This document shows, one piece after another, positions 27,151 through 35,246 of a DNA stretch of 64,000 nucleotides. The DNA lies in contig NZ_BAABLD010000001.1 in NCBI RefSeq assembly GCF_039544165.1, positions 1-64,000 of the forward strand, given 5' to 3'. The stretch comes from Viridibacterium curvum. Lineage in GTDB: Bacteria; Pseudomonadota; Gammaproteobacteria; Burkholderiales; Rhodocyclaceae. The stretch's first letter is position 1. Each line of letters opens with the position of its first letter. A program made the translations under genes and the position numbers. Under the pieces are notes generated by a model, which had not been told where the DNA came from, made no database searches, and saw only the letters and a program-made list of their open reading frames with translations.

Positions 27151-28272
27151 CTAGGGCGCACGCGACGGACCGTTCTGCGCGGCGCGGGCCTCGATCAGGG
27201 CGCTTTGCGCTTCGATGAGATGCTGCTCTGCCTGTTGCAACAGGCTCTGGCGGCCGCTGCGCAGCCCCTCGGCGAGCATCTGCAGTCCCTGCAGGCGCAG
27301 CGTGGTATAGCGCAGCAGGGCATGATGACGTTCGCGATCGGCTTCATTGACCTCTTCGCTGCCGAGGCGCTCGATCTGTTGCTGCCAAGCCGGGATGACG
27401 CGTGTCTCCAGTAGTTCTGCAGCATCCATCGGCATCAACTGGCGTTGCCGCAAACCTTGCAGCACAGCCTGAAGTTGCTGGTTCAGCACCGCGTCGTGCA
27501 GTGCGAGGCTCTGGGTGATCTCGGCGAACTCGACTTTGCGTTGCCAGGTGATGGCTGTTTTCGGCGCACGAACCCACAGGAAGGTCGCACAGCACAGCAG
27601 GGCCAGCGTACCAAGCCAGAAGCGCTTCTGCCGCCACGGCGAACGGGCGATGCCAGCGATGGGGCGTTGCACACTGAGCGCCATCAGTACGCCAGCCAGC
27701 AGCCCCCCGATGTGGGCGGCGTTATCGATGCCTTCCAGCGTGAAGCCGGCGAACAGCGAATAGCCCATGAAGACGATCAGGGTGCTGCGCATGGGGTTGA
27801 ACAGGCTGCCGGGCATGCGTTGGCGGTTCTGCAGTAGCCATACGAGCAGGGCGCCGTAGAGGCCGAAGATGGCGCCCGAGGCGCCCACGCTGAGCGTTTG
27901 CGCCTTCCACCAGATGCTGGCGAGGCTGCCCAGCAAACCGCTGCCGAAGTAGAGCACCAGCATGCCGCAGCGGCCGTAGATGCGTTCGATGAACAGGCCG
28001 GCCTGCCACAGCGACAGCATGTTGAGACCGATATGCAGCAGGCTGCCATGCGCGAAGATCGCGGTCAGCAGACGCCAGACCTCGCCCTCCTGCACCTTGA
28101 GGCCGGACACACCGCCGAACTGCAGCAGAACCGGCGAAGGCAGGCTCCAGACCCAGCCGGCTTTCCATTGTTCCAGCGCGAAGACCACGACACAGCACGC
28201 AATGAGGCATTGCGTGAGCCGGATACGGGGAACGCGCTTTTCCAGCGCGTCGAAGAACTCGTCTTCGGTCAA
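27151..28272 (-). CDS. Rhomboid-family intramembrane serine protease
   Basis: 373 residues. Six hydrophobic segments lie within about 18-205. The catalytic serine is in GASG at 130-133 (Ser 132) and the histidine in NAAHIGG (His 187); the HGSLLHIGLNM loop with its Asn is also conserved. Residues about 230-373 form a long C-terminal cytoplasmic or periplasmic helical extension rich in Gln/Arg/Glu, more than a minimal rhomboid needs. Substrates unknown. Confidence 0.9.
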   Translation of the reverse strand: MTEDEFFDALEKRVPRIRLTQCLIACCVVVFALEQWKAGWVWSLPSPVLLQFGGVSGLKVQEGEVWRLLTAIFAHGSLLHIGLNMLSLWQAGLFIERIYGRCGMLVLYFGSGLLGSLASIWWKAQTLSVGASGAIFGLYGALLVWLLQNRQRMPGSLFNPMRSTLIVFMGYSLFAGFTLEGIDNAAHIGGLLAGVLMALSVQRPIAGIARSPWRQKRFWLGTLALLCCATFLWVRAPKTAITWQRKVEFAEITQSLALHDAVLNQQLQAVLQGLRQRQLMPMDAAELLETRVIPAWQQQIERLGSEEVNEADRERHHALLRYTTLRLQGLQMLAEGLRSGRQSLLQQAEQHLIEAQSALIEARAAQNGPSRAP

Positions 28273-28292
28273 GGCGTCAGAGGCCAGCGGCC

Positions 28293-28643
28293 TCAGTGCT
28301 TGCGTGCGTCAAGCACGGCTTGCGACTTGGCCTTCTGGCGATCAACGTCCGCAGCGCGGATGGCGGATTTCTGCTCGTCGCTGAGTGGCTTGCCTGTCGT
28401 CAGTTCGAGGCTGGCGATCACGCGCTCGGCCGGGTTGGTGATACGGCTGGGGGCAGGGCGCGCGTTGTCCACAACCGCGCGCTTGACCTGCGCGATGTCG
28501 GCAACGGTCTTGACGAAGGCTTCGTCAGCCTTGCGCATCTGCGTGTTGAGCCAGGCCGTCTGGGCAGGCGTCAGCTGCACGGGTTGCGCATGCAGGGATA
28601 GCGATGACAGGGCAAACAGGATGGCAGCGAATAGCGTGCGCAT
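28293..28643 (-). CDS. Small exported protein of unknown function
   Basis: 116 residues from the ATG at 28643 (GGAGTCC-type site upstream); longer in-frame extensions lack coding character. A signal peptide at about 1-19 (SLHA|QP) is followed by a charged helical domain without Cys. It follows the same strand as the rhomboid gene, 20 bp upstream of it. No family recognised. Confidence 0.7.
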   Translation of the reverse strand: MRTLFAAILFALSSLSLHAQPVQLTPAQTAWLNTQMRKADEAFVKTVADIAQVKRAVVDNARPAPSRITNPAERVIASLELTTGKPLSDEQKSAIRAADVDRQKAKSQAVLDARKH

Positions 28644-28708
28644 CGGGGACTCCGTGGAGGTCTCAGGGGACTTCAGGCTTTGGCGATCGTACAGGTTTCG
28701 TGTTGAGG

Positions 28709-29161
28709 CTAATCGATTCGCCACTTGAACTGCAACACGACAGCGCCATCGACATAAGGTTTCACGGTGGGCACAACATAAGCCTGGACGCCGAAGCGCT
28801 GGATACGCCACTCCGCGAAGGGCATCACCAGGGGTACGACGGCGGCGTGGTGATAGCCGGTTGACAGGCCAGCCGTGACGCCGATGCGCACGCCGTCGGC
28901 GGGTTGCCACAGGGCGTAGTTGGCCGTGCCGAAGAAAGCCGCGCGGCGCAGGCTGTTCTTGAACACGCCGACGCTCCACGACAGCTTCTCGTCGTAGTCA
29001 CGTTCGTAGCCAATGCCCGGATTGACTTCGTTGTGGCCGAGGTCGCGCTCGAAGTGATATGAAAAACCGCCGAAAGTCAGCTGTTGTGCGGCTTGCAGCG
29101 GCGTGAAAACGAGCGCGAGGCAGCAAGGCAACAGGAAACGGATCGCGAAGGGGATCGACAT
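28709..29161 (-). CDS. Predicted exported, probably beta-rich envelope protein
   Basis: 150 residues from the ATG at 29161. A signal peptide at about 1-24 (LQA|AQ) precedes alternating strands (LTFGGFSYHFERD, GIGYERDYDEKLSWSVGVF, VRIGVTAGLSTGY), and the C-terminus ends in a hydrophobic/aromatic pattern (VVLQFKWRID). This fits a small outer-membrane barrel. The charged first half recalls lipid-modifying barrels, but no catalytic motif can be assigned. An upstream ATG at 29206 is possible but gives a poorer signal peptide. Confidence 0.65.
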   Translation of the reverse strand: MSIPFAIRFLLPCCLALVFTPLQAAQQLTFGGFSYHFERDLGHNEVNPGIGYERDYDEKLSWSVGVFKNSLRRAAFFGTANYALWQPADGVRIGVTAGLSTGYHHAAVVPLVMPFAEWRIQRFGVQAYVVPTVKPYVDGAVVLQFKWRID

Positions 29162-29271
29162 GGTGCGCGGGGGTTCCGAGAGCGGGACGAAGCCCGGAGC
29201 GCGCATTGTACTGGTTACGATCTCCCCCACGGATCCCGGACGCCGAAGGTTTTCGGGCGGCATTTCCGGCT

Positions 29272-30108
29272 TTAGCGCATCCAGCGTGTGCGGCGCAGGC
29301 ACATGAAAAGCAGCAGTCCGCAGCCCGCCAGCAGGGGGGCTGCGGGTTCCGGCACCGGGCTGACGTCGGCCCAGGTCGTACCGATGCGCAGACGGTCGAT
29401 CAGCACCGTGTCGCCAGCATCCAGGTTGGCGCTGCGCAGGCCCAGCCATTGCAGCGACGAAAGGCCGGAGTTGCCGGTAAAGCTGGCATCCGCTGCACCC
29501 GCTGTGGCGGCGTCCGGGTTGAACCAGAGATCGAAGCGATCATAGTTTCCGCTGCCGGATTTGCTCAGGCGCCCCACCAGGGTGAAGGTCTGTCCGGCGG
29601 TGACGTTACTGCCGGCGGCAAAGCTGCCGGCCGTGCCACGCGTGCGCACGAACACATCATTGACGCCGCTGCCGTTGGCCTTGATGCCAAGCTGTGGTGT
29701 GTTGGTATGGCTGCCCGTGGTCACGTTGTCGAACCACAGCGATACGAAATCGTTGTTGTTGAGCGTGCCGCTGGCCAGCTGCATCTCGAAGGACACGAAC
29801 ACTTCGCTGCCAGCGTAGGCCGTTGCCAGCGAGCGCCATGCTGCGCTGTTGTTGTTGCCGCTGATTGCCAAGGCCCGATTGCCGGAAAGGTCAACGAGCG
29901 GATCCACGACCGAAGCGTTGGCCGAGGCAATCCAGCTGCCGGCCCAGCCGCTGCCGCCGTTCTGGCCGCTCAGGGCGCCTGTGCCATAGTTGAAGTCGTC
30001 CTGTGCCAGCAGGGCCGCTGTGGCGGGATGCAGGCTGGCGGTCAGAACAATGCCAAGGCCAAGCAGGGCGCTGTAGCAGGTGCGACTGAAATTCCTGAGT
30101 GCAAACAT
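29272..30108 (-). CDS. PEP-CTERM sorted exported protein, jelly-roll-like
   Basis: 278 residues with AGGAGCT upstream. Signal peptide about 1-31 (ATA|AL). The body is a Gly/Ser/Asn-rich beta sandwich of the LamG/concanavalin-like type (QDDFNYGTGALSGQNGGSGW, NRALAISGNNNSAAWRSL, GIKANGSGVNDVFVR, DRLRIGTTWADV). The C-terminus has VPEPAAPLLAGCGLLLF and a basic tail, the PEP-CTERM signal. It is likely an extracellular or matrix protein. It shares a candidate sigma-54 promoter type with the other PEP-CTERM gene at 20544. Confidence 0.83.
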   Translation of the reverse strand: MFALRNFSRTCYSALLGLGIVLTASLHPATAALLAQDDFNYGTGALSGQNGGSGWAGSWIASANASVVDPLVDLSGNRALAISGNNNSAAWRSLATAYAGSEVFVSFEMQLASGTLNNNDFVSLWFDNVTTGSHTNTPQLGIKANGSGVNDVFVRTRGTAGSFAAGSNVTAGQTFTLVGRLSKSGSGNYDRFDLWFNPDAATAGAADASFTGNSGLSSLQWLGLRSANLDAGDTVLIDRLRIGTTWADVSPVPEPAAPLLAGCGLLLFMCLRRTRWMR

Positions 30109-30140
30109 GGTGATAGCTCCTGATCGAGCATGTCGATGTG

Positions 30141-30156
30141 CGCACTGTAGGGGCCG
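30141..30156 (-). promoter_or_regulatory. Possible sigma-54 promoter of the second PEP-CTERM gene
   Basis: On the minus strand CGGCCCCTACAGTGCG keeps GG and GC ten bases apart and the TGC end. It lies 33 bp upstream of the ATG at 30108. The match is weaker than the 20487 site. Confidence 0.35.
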
Positions 30157-30330
30157 ACAATTTGCGCGGCGTGGAACTATTTAACGAAAACCATAAAAAC
30201 AATAAAATTAACAATTTCGCAAGAGTGGATGGGTCTCGGGATGCAATGCAGCACGCGCCATGGCGCGCCAGCCGCGGAGGTGGTGTGATTTTTGGCACAA
30301 TGCAGCAAAGTCACGAACGGGAGTCATGCC

Positions 30331-31098
30331 ATGAAGCGCGTCGTGTTCAACCAGAAGGGCGGCGTCGGCAAATCGACCATCGCCTGCAACCTCGCCGCGA
30401 TTGCCGCCTCGCAAGGCAAGCGCACCTTGCTGGTCGACCTCGACCCGCAAGGCAATTCCACCCACTACCTGCTGGGCCATGCCGCGCCCGAAGGCAGCAA
30501 CACCGTTGCCGAGTTGTTTGAGCAGACCCTGTCCGTGCGCTTCGAGCATGCGCCAGCCAGTGACTACGTGCAGCAGACGCCTTTCGCGCAGCTGTCGCTC
30601 ATGGCCTCGTCTCCAAGACTCGAAGAGCTGATGGGCAAGCTCGAATCGCGGTACAAGATCTTCAAGCTGCGCGAGGCCCTCGAAGAACTGAGCGAAGCGT
30701 TCGACTACGTCTACATCGACACGCCGCCCGCACTCAACTTCTACACGCGCTCGGCCCTCATCGCCGCCGACAGCTGCCTGATCCCCTTCGACTGCGACGA
30801 CTTCTCGCGCCGCGCGCTCTACGCCCTCCTCGAAAACGTTGAAGAAATCCGCAGCGACCACAACGACAACCTGCACGTCGAAGGCATCGTCGTGAACCAG
30901 TTCCAGCCACGCGCCAGTCTGCCCCAGCGCATCGTGCAGGAACTCAAGGATGAAGGCCTGCCCATTCTCGCCAACTACCTCTCGGCCTCCGTACGCATAC
31001 GCGAATCGCACCAGCTCGCCAGGCCCATGATCCACCTCGATGCGAAGCACAAGCTCACGCAGGAATACGTTGCCCTGCATGACTCGCTGAACGGTTGA
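30331..31098 (+). CDS. ParA/MinD-family ATPase
   Basis: 255 residues from the ATG at 30331 with GGGAG upstream. The deviant Walker A motif is KGGVGKST at the start, followed by LLVDLDPQGNSTH (A') and YVYIDTPPALNF (Walker B). Such ATPases position DNA or protein cargoes. No ParB-like gene or parS-like site follows, so it is an orphan ParA, more likely chromosomal and regulatory than plasmid partitioning. A 222-bp divergent AT-richer gap separates it from the PEP-CTERM gene and carries the promoters. Confidence 0.87.
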   Translation: MKRVVFNQKGGVGKSTIACNLAAIAASQGKRTLLVDLDPQGNSTHYLLGHAAPEGSNTVAELFEQTLSVRFEHAPASDYVQQTPFAQLSLMASSPRLEELMGKLESRYKIFKLREALEELSEAFDYVYIDTPPALNFYTRSALIAADSCLIPFDCDDFSRRALYALLENVEEIRSDHNDNLHVEGIVVNQFQPRASLPQRIVQELKDEGLPILANYLSASVRIRESHQLARPMIHLDAKHKLTQEYVALHDSLNG

Positions 31099-31111
31099 CT
31101 CGCCTCCGATC

Positions 31112-31170
31112 TGTCGGTGCGACTTCAGTCGCACACCACTGTGGTCAGGTCAGCCGAAGTCGGCCCTACA
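31112..31170. repeat. REPIN-like palindromic repeat, copy 1
   Basis: The left arm contains GTGCGACTTCAGTCGCAC, a perfect 8-bp hairpin with a 2-base loop. The right arm is GCCGAAGTCGGCCCTACA. It is the same element as 32076-32134 and lies just upstream of ppk2. Confidence 0.8.
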
Positions 31171-31213
31171 ATCCGTCCTCGAATCTGTTCAGGCAGATCA
31201 AGGAGGTACTTCA

Positions 31214-32026
31214 ATGACACGTCTGTCATCCTGGCGCATAGCCCACGGCCATTCACTGGCACTTAGCAGCTTCGACCCTTCCGCCAAACCGTTCAGCCAG
31301 GGCGACAAGGCGACTGACAAGGCACGCATTGCCGAGCTCTCCGAGCAGATCGGCGCGGTGCAGGAACGCCTCTACGCGACGCGCCAACGCAGCCTGCTCA
31401 TCGTGCTGCAGGGCATGGACACCAGCGGCAAGGACGGCACTGTGCGCAGCGTGTTCTCGGGCATCAATCCGCAGGGCGTGCGCGTCGTCAGCTTCAAGGC
31501 GCCGACGCAGGAGGAGCGCGAGCACGATTTCCTGTGGCGCGTGCATCGCCACGTACCTGCTGCGGGCGAGATCGCCATCTTCAACCGCAGCCATTACGAA
31601 GACGTGCTCATCACCCGGGTGAAGGGCTGGATCGACGACGCAGAGGCCGAGCGTCGCCTCGCGCACATCCGTCACTTCGAGCAGTTGCTGGCGGATCGGG
31701 GCACAGCCATCCTCAAATGCTTCCTGCACATCAGCAAGGACGAACAGAAAGCGCGCCTCGAAGAGCGCCTTGCCGATCCTGCAAAGCACTGGAAGTTCGA
31801 CCCTGCCGATCTCGTGGAGCGCAAAGCCTGGGACGACTATCAGTGCGTCTATGCCGAAGCGTTATCGGCGACGAGCGAAGCACACGCGCCCTGGTATGTG
31901 GTGCCTGCCAACTCTAAAACGCATCGCAACCTGATGGTTGCCGAGCTGGTGCTGGAGGCCTTGCAGGGCATGAAGCTGGAACCGCCGCAAGCGAATCCGG
32001 CGTTGGCAGGGATGAAGGTGGCGTAG
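31214..32026 (+). CDS. ppk2: Polyphosphate kinase 2 family protein
   Basis: 270 residues with AAGGAGG upstream. Walker A is GMDTSGKDGT at about 67-76, Walker B and lid are in IFNRSHYEDVLITRV, and the C-terminal part has WKFDPADLVERKAWDDY. PPK2 enzymes use polyphosphate to phosphorylate nucleoside mono- or diphosphates. The length and arrangement fit the class that often takes nucleoside monophosphates, but class cannot be settled by eye. It stands alone, framed by two copies of one palindromic repeat. Confidence 0.93.
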   Translation: MTRLSSWRIAHGHSLALSSFDPSAKPFSQGDKATDKARIAELSEQIGAVQERLYATRQRSLLIVLQGMDTSGKDGTVRSVFSGINPQGVRVVSFKAPTQEEREHDFLWRVHRHVPAAGEIAIFNRSHYEDVLITRVKGWIDDAEAERRLAHIRHFEQLLADRGTAILKCFLHISKDEQKARLEERLADPAKHWKFDPADLVERKAWDDYQCVYAEALSATSEAHAPWYVVPANSKTHRNLMVAELVLEALQGMKLEPPQANPALAGMKVA

Positions 32027-32075
32027 AGGGCATGGCGCACCGCTGATTGAGTCGTTGGCAATCTGGCGCTTGAGC

Positions 32076-32134
32076 TGTAGGTGCGACTTCAGTCGCACGC
32101 AAGACTTTGCTGACCGACTGAAGTCGGCCCTACA
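32076..32134. repeat. REPIN-like palindromic repeat, copy 2
   Basis: TGTAGGTGCGACTTCAGTCG at the left and CCGACTGAAGTCGGCCCTAC at the right form two facing hairpins. It is nearly identical to 31112-31170 and lies just downstream of ppk2. Confidence 0.82.
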
Positions 32135-32342
32135 CGGCCGGCATGTCGCGTGGCGCGCCTTCATCGCACTTGCGACAGTTCAGTAAACGGCCCAGCGTCG
32201 CTGTGCGGCCTGCTTCGGTGATCACCCAAGGGCGGTTTGTCCAGGGCGGGTTGTGGCGCACGTGCTGGTTGTGGCCGCAGGCGAGCTCGGCGACCCAGTG
32301 TTGTTCCTCGTCGAGATGGAAGCCGACGATGGCTTGCTCCAT
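32130..32342 (-). CDS. DUF3565 small cysteine protein
   Basis: 70 residues. The pattern LDEEQHWVAELACGHNQHVRHNPPW and a C-terminal LLNCRKCDEG is the DUF3565 signature: His and Cys residues that could bind a metal. It starts two bases after the stop of the cupin gene, so the two are co-transcribed. Function unknown. Its 3' end overlaps the end of the repeat at 32134. Confidence 0.8.
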   Translation of the reverse strand: MEQAIVGFHLDEEQHWVAELACGHNQHVRHNPPWTNRPWVITEAGRTATLGRLLNCRKCDEGAPRDMPAV

Positions 32343-32344
32343 GC

Positions 32345-32752
32345 TCAGCCGGCCTGCTGTGCGTCCGGAATGTACGCGCGCACGCTTTCCTGCTCGTTCG
32401 CGTCATTGCGGGCCACCAGCGCAATCGCGGCCTCGCTGTTGCTGAGGTTCACCGGCTGATGCGGCACGCCGGCCGGGATGAACAGGAAGTCGCCTTCGCG
32501 GTTGATGCAGGATTTCGACAGGTTCTCGCCGTAGAACGTCTGCACTTCACCCTTGAGGATGTAGATCGCCGTCTCGAATCCGTCGTGGTAGTGCGGTTGC
32601 GCTTTGGCGGCAGCGGGAATCACGACGACGTTCATCGAGATGCCCGTCGCGCCGGCCGTCATTGCAGAGATGCCTACGTAGTTGGGCAGTTTCTGCAGCG
32701 TCTCGACGGCGACTTCGGGGCGGACGGTGATGATTTCTGCGTTGATGTTCAT
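32345..32752 (-). CDS. Single-domain cupin protein
   Basis: 135 residues. The cupin core has metal-binding HYHDGFETAIYILKGE and a later FLFIPAGVPHQPVNLS. Small cupins bind a metal and act as isomerases, oxygenases or sugar binders; the substrate cannot be told here. It is followed immediately by the DUF3565 gene. Confidence 0.85.
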   Translation of the reverse strand: MNINAEIITVRPEVAVETLQKLPNYVGISAMTAGATGISMNVVVIPAAAKAQPHYHDGFETAIYILKGEVQTFYGENLSKSCINREGDFLFIPAGVPHQPVNLSNSEAAIALVARNDANEQESVRAYIPDAQQAG

Positions 32753-32807
32753 GATGGCTCCTCGGCTGGGTAGGGTGGAGGTCTCTCTCCGCTCGACGCG
32801 CTGAGTG

Positions 32808-33212
32808 TTACTTGCGCTTGTCCCGGATTGCTCTCAGACGGGCAAGGGACTTCTGTGCGGGCTGGCTGATCTCAAGAGCCATTTCACTACCCTCACAACG
32901 TGATGTCCGGTTGCGATCATCAATGAAAAGGATGTAGGTGTAGCCAGGCAGCATGTGAACGCTGCAGTTGGAGGTGTCTTCGAACACGATGCCGGTTTTG
33001 CCGGAGGCCTGGGGCTTGAACGCTTCAAGCACTTTGTACGAGACACGAACATCTTCTTGCTCGCCAGGCATCAACTCAGCCGATGTCACCTGGACGTATG
33101 CGACGGATGCTGCTCTTTCATACATGGCGTCCAGGCTGGCATTTCCGCATTTGCAGGCAGATGCATTACTGCTACACATCATCAGCATCAGGAATACAAA
33201 TGCACGGGGCAT
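32808..33212 (-). CDS. Small secreted protein, NTR/TIMP-like N-terminus
   Basis: 134 residues. A signal peptide at about 1-19 (NASA|CKC) leaves a mature chain that begins with Cys-x-Cys, the arrangement of netrin-like/TIMP domains. Later strands (VAYVQVTSAEL, VSYKVLEAFKP, VFEDTSNCSVHMLPGYTYILF) and further Cys residues fit that fold. Metalloprotease inhibition is not implied without the rest of the binding ridge. Alternatives are a generic disulfide-bonded exported protein. Confidence 0.65.
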   Translation of the reverse strand: MPRAFVFLMLMMCSSNASACKCGNASLDAMYERAASVAYVQVTSAELMPGEQEDVRVSYKVLEAFKPQASGKTGIVFEDTSNCSVHMLPGYTYILFIDDRNRTSRCEGSEMALEISQPAQKSLARLRAIRDKRK

Positions 33213-33237
33213 CGGGAATACCTCTTGAGCGCAGCGC

Positions 33238-33256
33238 GTGGGCTCACCGAGCCCAC
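33238..33256. repeat. Short perfect hairpin
   Basis: GTGGGCTC, ACC, GAGCCCAC lies between two small minus-strand genes. It could be an RNA hairpin or a remnant of a repeat; no T-run follows. Confidence 0.45.
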
Positions 33257-33286
33257 CCTAATTGGCTCGGGGTAGCGCGTTGGGCG

Positions 33287-33550
33287 TCAGGGGAAAAACG
33301 CTTTGAGAGTGGCGATTACCAACGCGACTGCAGTGATTACGATAAAAGCGATCGTGTTGCTTGCTACTTTTGTTTTTTGCCGGTTTGAAAGCTCTTCACG
33401 CTTGGGTGGCGAAAGGTGAGATCCATCATATCCAACGAGCTTTTCCGTTTCTGCAGGGGGCTGTTTGCTGAAGAGCTTAAGCCACCCGGTAGTTTCCAGG
33501 AGTGCAAAGACGGCGAAGCCGGTGAGCGCAAGGAGAAGCCATTTAGTCAT
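33287..33550 (-). CDS. Small two-helix membrane protein, hypothetical
   Basis: 87 residues. Two hydrophobic segments (about 4-18 and 66-83) flank a charged loop with SPPKREELSNRQKTK. No family recognised and the ribosome site is weak. Base composition is lower in GC than its neighbours. Confidence 0.5.
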   Translation of the reverse strand: MTKWLLLALTGFAVFALLETTGWLKLFSKQPPAETEKLVGYDGSHLSPPKREELSNRQKTKVASNTIAFIVITAVALVIATLKAFFP

Positions 33551-33590
33551 AGCGGAGCCGGCGGAAACTATTCACTCAGGACGACAAGCC

Positions 33591-33806
33591 TCACCGCCCC
33601 GCCCAGCAATTGATAATCCCCAGCACCAGCAGCGCCATCCCCGTCCACCAGAGGATGCCGCCTGGTTGGCGCATGTACTGGTGTGCCTCGCTGAAGGGGG
33701 CGAAGGTGAGGAACTTGTGTTCCTTGTGGCGGAAGAAGGTCCAGGCGACGAGGCAGAAGGCGATGCCGATAAGTAGCAGCGCTACGCCCAGCGTGTAGTT
33801 GCTCAC
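33591..33806 (-). CDS. Small two-helix membrane protein coupled to proA
   Basis: 71 residues from a GTG at 33806, whose GTGA overlaps the TGA of proA. Hydrophobic segments at about 5-23 and 48-66 enclose a loop with RHKEHKFLTFAPFSEAHQYMRQPGG. The overlap supports real translation coupled to proA. Function unknown; a longer start at 33839 would lie inside proA and is less likely. Confidence 0.6.
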   Translation of the reverse strand: MSNYTLGVALLLIGIAFCLVAWTFFRHKEHKFLTFAPFSEAHQYMRQPGGILWWTGMALLVLGIINCWAGR

Positions 33807-35080
33807 GCACGCACCTCGCCGTTGCCGAAGACGATCCATTTCTGCGACGTGAGGCCTTCGAGGCCGACGGGGCCGCGGGCGTGGATCTTGTCGGTGGAGA
33901 TGCCGATCTCGGCGCCGAGGCCGTATTCGAAGCCGTCGGCGAAGCGCGTGGAGGCGTTGATCATCACGGAGGCGGAATCCACCTCGCGCAGGAAGCGCAT
34001 GCTCTTCGTGTAGTTCTCGCTGATGATGGCTTCGGTGTGCTGCGAGCTGTACTTGTTGATGTGCGCGATGGCTTCATCCAGCCCGGCTACGATCTTGATG
34101 GCGAGGATGGGGGCGAGGTATTCCTCGTACCAGTCCTGCTCGGTGGCCTCTACAAGCTTGGCGCCGGGAATGTCGGCGGCCTTGAGGATGGCGAGCGATT
34201 CGGCGCAGGCGTGCATCTCGTTTTCCTTGCGGGCAAGCATGCGGCCGATGTCGGGCAGGAAGCGCCGGGCGACGCTGCGCGCGACGAGCAGGGACTCGGC
34301 GGTATTGCAGGTGCCGTAGCGCTGGGTCTTGGCGTTCTCGACGATGGGCAGCACCTTGGCGGCATCGGCGTCGTCGTCGATGTAGACGTGGCAGTTGCCG
34401 TCGAGGTGCTTGATGACGGGCACGCGCGCCTCGCGGCTGATGCGTTCGATGAGGCCCTTGCCACCGCGCGGCACGATGACGTCGACGTACTCGGGCATGG
34501 TGATGAGCGCGCCAACGGCGGCGCGGTCGGTGGTCTCGATGACCTGCACGCCGGTGGCGGGCAGGCCGGCGGCGGCGAGGCCGTCACGCACGCAGGCGGC
34601 AATTGCCTGGTTGCAGTGCAGGGCTTCCTTGCCGCCTCTCAATATGGTGGCGTTACCACTCTTGATGCACAGGCCGGCAGCGTCGGCGGTCACGTTGGGG
34701 CGGGCTTCGTAGATGATGCCGATGACGCCCAGTGGCACGCGCATGTGGCCGACCTGGATGCCGCTGGGGCGGCGCTTGACGTTGGTGATTTCGCCGATGG
34801 GGTCGGGCAGGGCAGCGATCTGCTCGAGGCCTTGCGCCATGCTCTCCACCCCTTTGGCGCTGAGGGTGAGGCGGTCGATCATCGCGGCTTCGAGGCCGTC
34901 GGCGCGGGCCTGTTCGAGGTCGCGCGCGTTGGCGGCGAGCAGGTCGGTGCTGCGCTCGCGGACGAGGCGGGCGATGGTGTTGAGGGCTGTGTTCTTGGCG
35001 GCAGTGGAGGCGGAGGCCATGGCGCGCGAGGCGCTGCGGGCATTCTGGCCGACGGTCTGCATGTATTGCTGGATGTCCAT
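33803..35080 (-). CDS. proA: Gamma-glutamyl phosphate reductase
   Basis: 425 residues, full length. It makes glutamate-5-semialdehyde, the second step of proline synthesis. Conserved stretches include LGVIGIIYEARPNVTADAA, LIVPRGGKGLI-type DVIVPRGGKGLIERI, the catalytic-Cys segment YGTCNTAESLLV and the final EYGLGAEIGISTDKIHARGPVGLE. In related genomes proA follows holA; here an MFS gene and a solute-binding gene lie between them. Confidence 0.97.
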   Translation of the reverse strand: MDIQQYMQTVGQNARSASRAMASASTAAKNTALNTIARLVRERSTDLLAANARDLEQARADGLEAAMIDRLTLSAKGVESMAQGLEQIAALPDPIGEITNVKRRPSGIQVGHMRVPLGVIGIIYEARPNVTADAAGLCIKSGNATILRGGKEALHCNQAIAACVRDGLAAAGLPATGVQVIETTDRAAVGALITMPEYVDVIVPRGGKGLIERISREARVPVIKHLDGNCHVYIDDDADAAKVLPIVENAKTQRYGTCNTAESLLVARSVARRFLPDIGRMLARKENEMHACAESLAILKAADIPGAKLVEATEQDWYEEYLAPILAIKIVAGLDEAIAHINKYSSQHTEAIISENYTKSMRFLREVDSASVMINASTRFADGFEYGLGAEIGISTDKIHARGPVGLEGLTSQKWIVFGNGEVRA

Positions 35081-35246
35081 GGTCTGGCGCGTGAAGCAGA
35101 TGGGGAATCCGGAATTAGAGCATTGATGCGGTGCAGGGCCAAGTCGGTGAGGGGCGTCGTTCTACGTGCAAGCTTGTGCGGGGGTATTGCAGCCCTTGAC
35201 CCTGCATGCCTGCGTCGCCAGACTGTGCGCCCGTTTTTGCCCCTGA

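Noticed and set aside
30331..31098. ParA as a sign of an integrated plasmid
   Set aside because: No ParB, replication gene, parS-like repeats or mobility genes are near; orphan ParA genes are common on chromosomes.
33281..33560. Lower-GC stretch around 33.3-33.5 kb as a mobile element
   Set aside because: It only covers one small membrane-protein gene and has no terminal repeats or transposase.
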